Assembly (NCBI RefSeq): GCF_016798245.1
Contig: NZ_JAEUZA010000002.1
Location: forward strand, 907,653-971,652
DNA: 64,000 nt
Origin: Alkalicoccobacillus gibsonii
GTDB lineage: Bacteria > Bacillota > Bacilli > Bacillales > Bacillaceae_D
Reading direction: 5' to 3'
Shown: positions 62,891-64,000 of the stretch, in pieces
Numbering within the stretch: the first letter of the stretch is position 1
Layout of the letters: each line of letters begins with the position of its first letter
The notes under the pieces: generated by a model
The model's input: only the letters and a program-made list of their open reading frames with translations
Database searches by the model: none
What the model was told of the DNA's origin: nothing
Translations under genes and position numbers: made by a program

Positions 62891-63886
62891 ATGAAATGGC
62901 TTTCTACTTTTTTAACAATGGGATGTTTACTATCCGCAGTTGTAGCTTTTCATACAGCTTCTGCTTCTCCGATGGATCAACATCATGTAGCAACAATCGA
63001 AACTGATCTGAAAGTAGAAACTCAAGAAAAGCCTGATGAAGAGCAAGCACTTGCGATTCCAGGCAGTGATTTGGAATTTACGTTTGTAGACTCAGCCATG
63101 TTGGAAGAAGTAGAAGCCATTCAGTCTCAGATAAAAGAGAATCAACTTGCTAAAGACGAAGGAATCACACCAGTAGAAATTAGAATTCCCACACTAGAAA
63201 TAGAGGCCGAGATTGAGGATGTTGGTATTCTTGATAATGGTCAGATGGGGGTACCTGAAGACGTAAATGGCGTCGGTTGGTTTGAACCAGGAACAAATCC
63301 AGGTGCTATTGGAAACTCAGTCATGGCTGGACATGTTGATAGTAAGGTAGGACCTGCTATATTCTTTGACCTGGAAAGTCTCGTCCCAGGTGATGAAGTC
63401 ATCATTGTAAGTGATTCGGGAGAAGAGCTTACGTTTAAAGTCACAGATAAAGAAAGCTATGATCGAAAAGAAGCTCCTATTGAGCAAATTTTTGGAGCAT
63501 CCAATTCTAGAAACCTTAATCTTATTACGTGTTCAGGTCTCTTTAATCGCGAAGAAGGTACACATGATGAGCGCTTAGTCGTTTACACGGAATTAGTGGA
63601 AGAAGAGCCAATCCTTGAAGTTGATGAGCCAAATGCGCCGGAGAATTTAAATATTCAAGGAACTTTTCTAACTTGGCATGCTGTTAGAGACAATAAAGTG
63701 GCTGGTTATCGAGTTTATCAAGAAGTGAACCCTGATGAGTATGAGCATGTAGGAAGTATATCTGCTCATGATCGGAAAAGCTTTACGATTTCTCAGGATA
63801 ACCAAGATCTTTCATATTATCTAACTACTGTCGATCTCTATGGACAGGAGTCTGAACCCTCTGAGATCATTCACCCAAATCAATAA
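62891..63886 (+). CDS. Class-F-like sortase fused to a C-terminal FN3-like domain
   Basis: A 331-residue protein from ATG 62891 (GGAG 9 nt upstream; ATG 62885 is possible). N-terminal signal/anchor about 3-22. Sortase domain about 85-240: catalytic His148 in MAGHVDSKVG, Cys214 in LITCSG, Arg228 in DERLVVY, with VGWFEPGTNPGAIGN typical of class F enzymes. From about residue 246 (PNAPENLNIQG) a beta-sandwich like fibronectin type III follows (WHAVRDNKVAGYRVYQ, SYYLTTVDLYGQES). It presumably anchors the MPQTG protein upstream. The extra domain may bind cell wall or substrate. Confidence 0.84.
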   Translation: MKWLSTFLTMGCLLSAVVAFHTASASPMDQHHVATIETDLKVETQEKPDEEQALAIPGSDLEFTFVDSAMLEEVEAIQSQIKENQLAKDEGITPVEIRIPTLEIEAEIEDVGILDNGQMGVPEDVNGVGWFEPGTNPGAIGNSVMAGHVDSKVGPAIFFDLESLVPGDEVIIVSDSGEELTFKVTDKESYDRKEAPIEQIFGASNSRNLNLITCSGLFNREEGTHDERLVVYTELVEEEPILEVDEPNAPENLNIQGTFLTWHAVRDNKVAGYRVYQEVNPDEYEHVGSISAHDRKSFTISQDNQDLSYYLTTVDLYGQESEPSEIIHPNQ

Positions 63887-63891
63887 CTACT

Positions 63892-63924
63892 AGACCAAGC
63901 CTTTCCCATATGGCTTGGTCTTAT
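63892..63924 (+). terminator. Terminator after the sortase gene
   Basis: AGACCAAGCC (63892-63901) pairs perfectly with GGCTTGGTCT (63912-63921), followed by TATT. A second GC hairpin (63938-63960) lies beyond, and AAAAAAAGCCTC at the edge looks like half of a minus-strand terminator of the next gene. Confidence 0.72.
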
Positions 63925-64000
63925 TAGTGGTTTTGAAAACCCCTGGCTCTGCCGGGGGTTCCATAGAGCTTCTAGCGTGGTCATAAAAAAAGCCTCACGA

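Overview
The window is ordinary chromosome of a low-to-moderate GC Bacillaceae bacterium. The gene order follows the Bacillus subtilis yun-yut-yum-yui-yug neighbourhood. It carries endospore genes (yunB, lytH, yutH, a Spo0E-like phosphatase, a SplA-domain protein), typical Bacillus Shine-Dalgarno sequences with many GTG and TTG starts, and consensus SigA promoters. Acidic secreted proteins and the gene complement would fit an alkaliphilic or halotolerant Bacillus relative, but that is inference. No prophage, transposase or CRISPR array was seen. Region 1 (1-24.2 kb) is the conserved backbone with insertions: a 5'-truncated yunD, yunC, dihydrofolate reductase, yunB, a lysine riboswitch driving an NhaC-type (LysW-like) lysine transporter, a 56-codon small gene missed by normal length cut-offs, an NSS amino-acid transporter with its MetS-like small subunit, lytH, lipA, yutD, yutE, a DNA-binding regulator with a Cys cluster, yutF/yutG (overlapping convergently), yutH, hom-thrC-thrB, a SplA-domain protein, yutI, yuzD, a TetR::YutJ fusion, yuzB, dapF, mqnE, a Spo0E-like gene and the IscA-type yutM. 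Region 2 (24.2-32.4 kb) holds the mannitol operon mtlA-mtlR-mtlF-mtlD, whose MtlA carries two IIB domains, and the divergent redox pair yumC/ndh. Region 3 (32.4-49.7 kb) holds yuiB-yuiC, yuiD, pepA, hup, a YihY-type membrane protein, luxS, an isochorismatase-fold hydrolase, alaR-alaT, thiM, a DEAD-box helicase, yugI, a DUF378 protein, an iron alcohol dehydrogenase, pgi, yugN, several small proteins, a lipoprotein and tRNA-Ala(GGC). Region 4 (49.8-60 kb) is a plant-polysaccharide island: a short-chain dehydrogenase and GH42 beta-galactosidase, a GH51 arabinofuranosidase, ArsR-type and AraC-type regulators, and a GH4 glycosidase with araL and araM. Three cre sites mark it for catabolite repression. 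Region 5 (60-64 kb) has an acetyltransferase, an FMN reductase and a two-gene surface module: a secreted protein with two 183-residue repeats and an MPQTG sorting signal, followed by a class-F-like sortase fused to an FN3-like domain. The most unusual non-coding signals are (a) about 17-19 copies of a short TA(G/C)CAAGAA motif at two-helical-turn spacing between yuzD and the TetR::YutJ gene, and (b) four copies of a roughly 200-bp intergenic repeat whose terminal hairpin shows compensatory base changes between copies. The most unusual genes are the TetR::YutJ fusion with an operator palindrome over its own promoter, the MtlA IIC-IIB-IIB protein and the sortase-FN3 pair.
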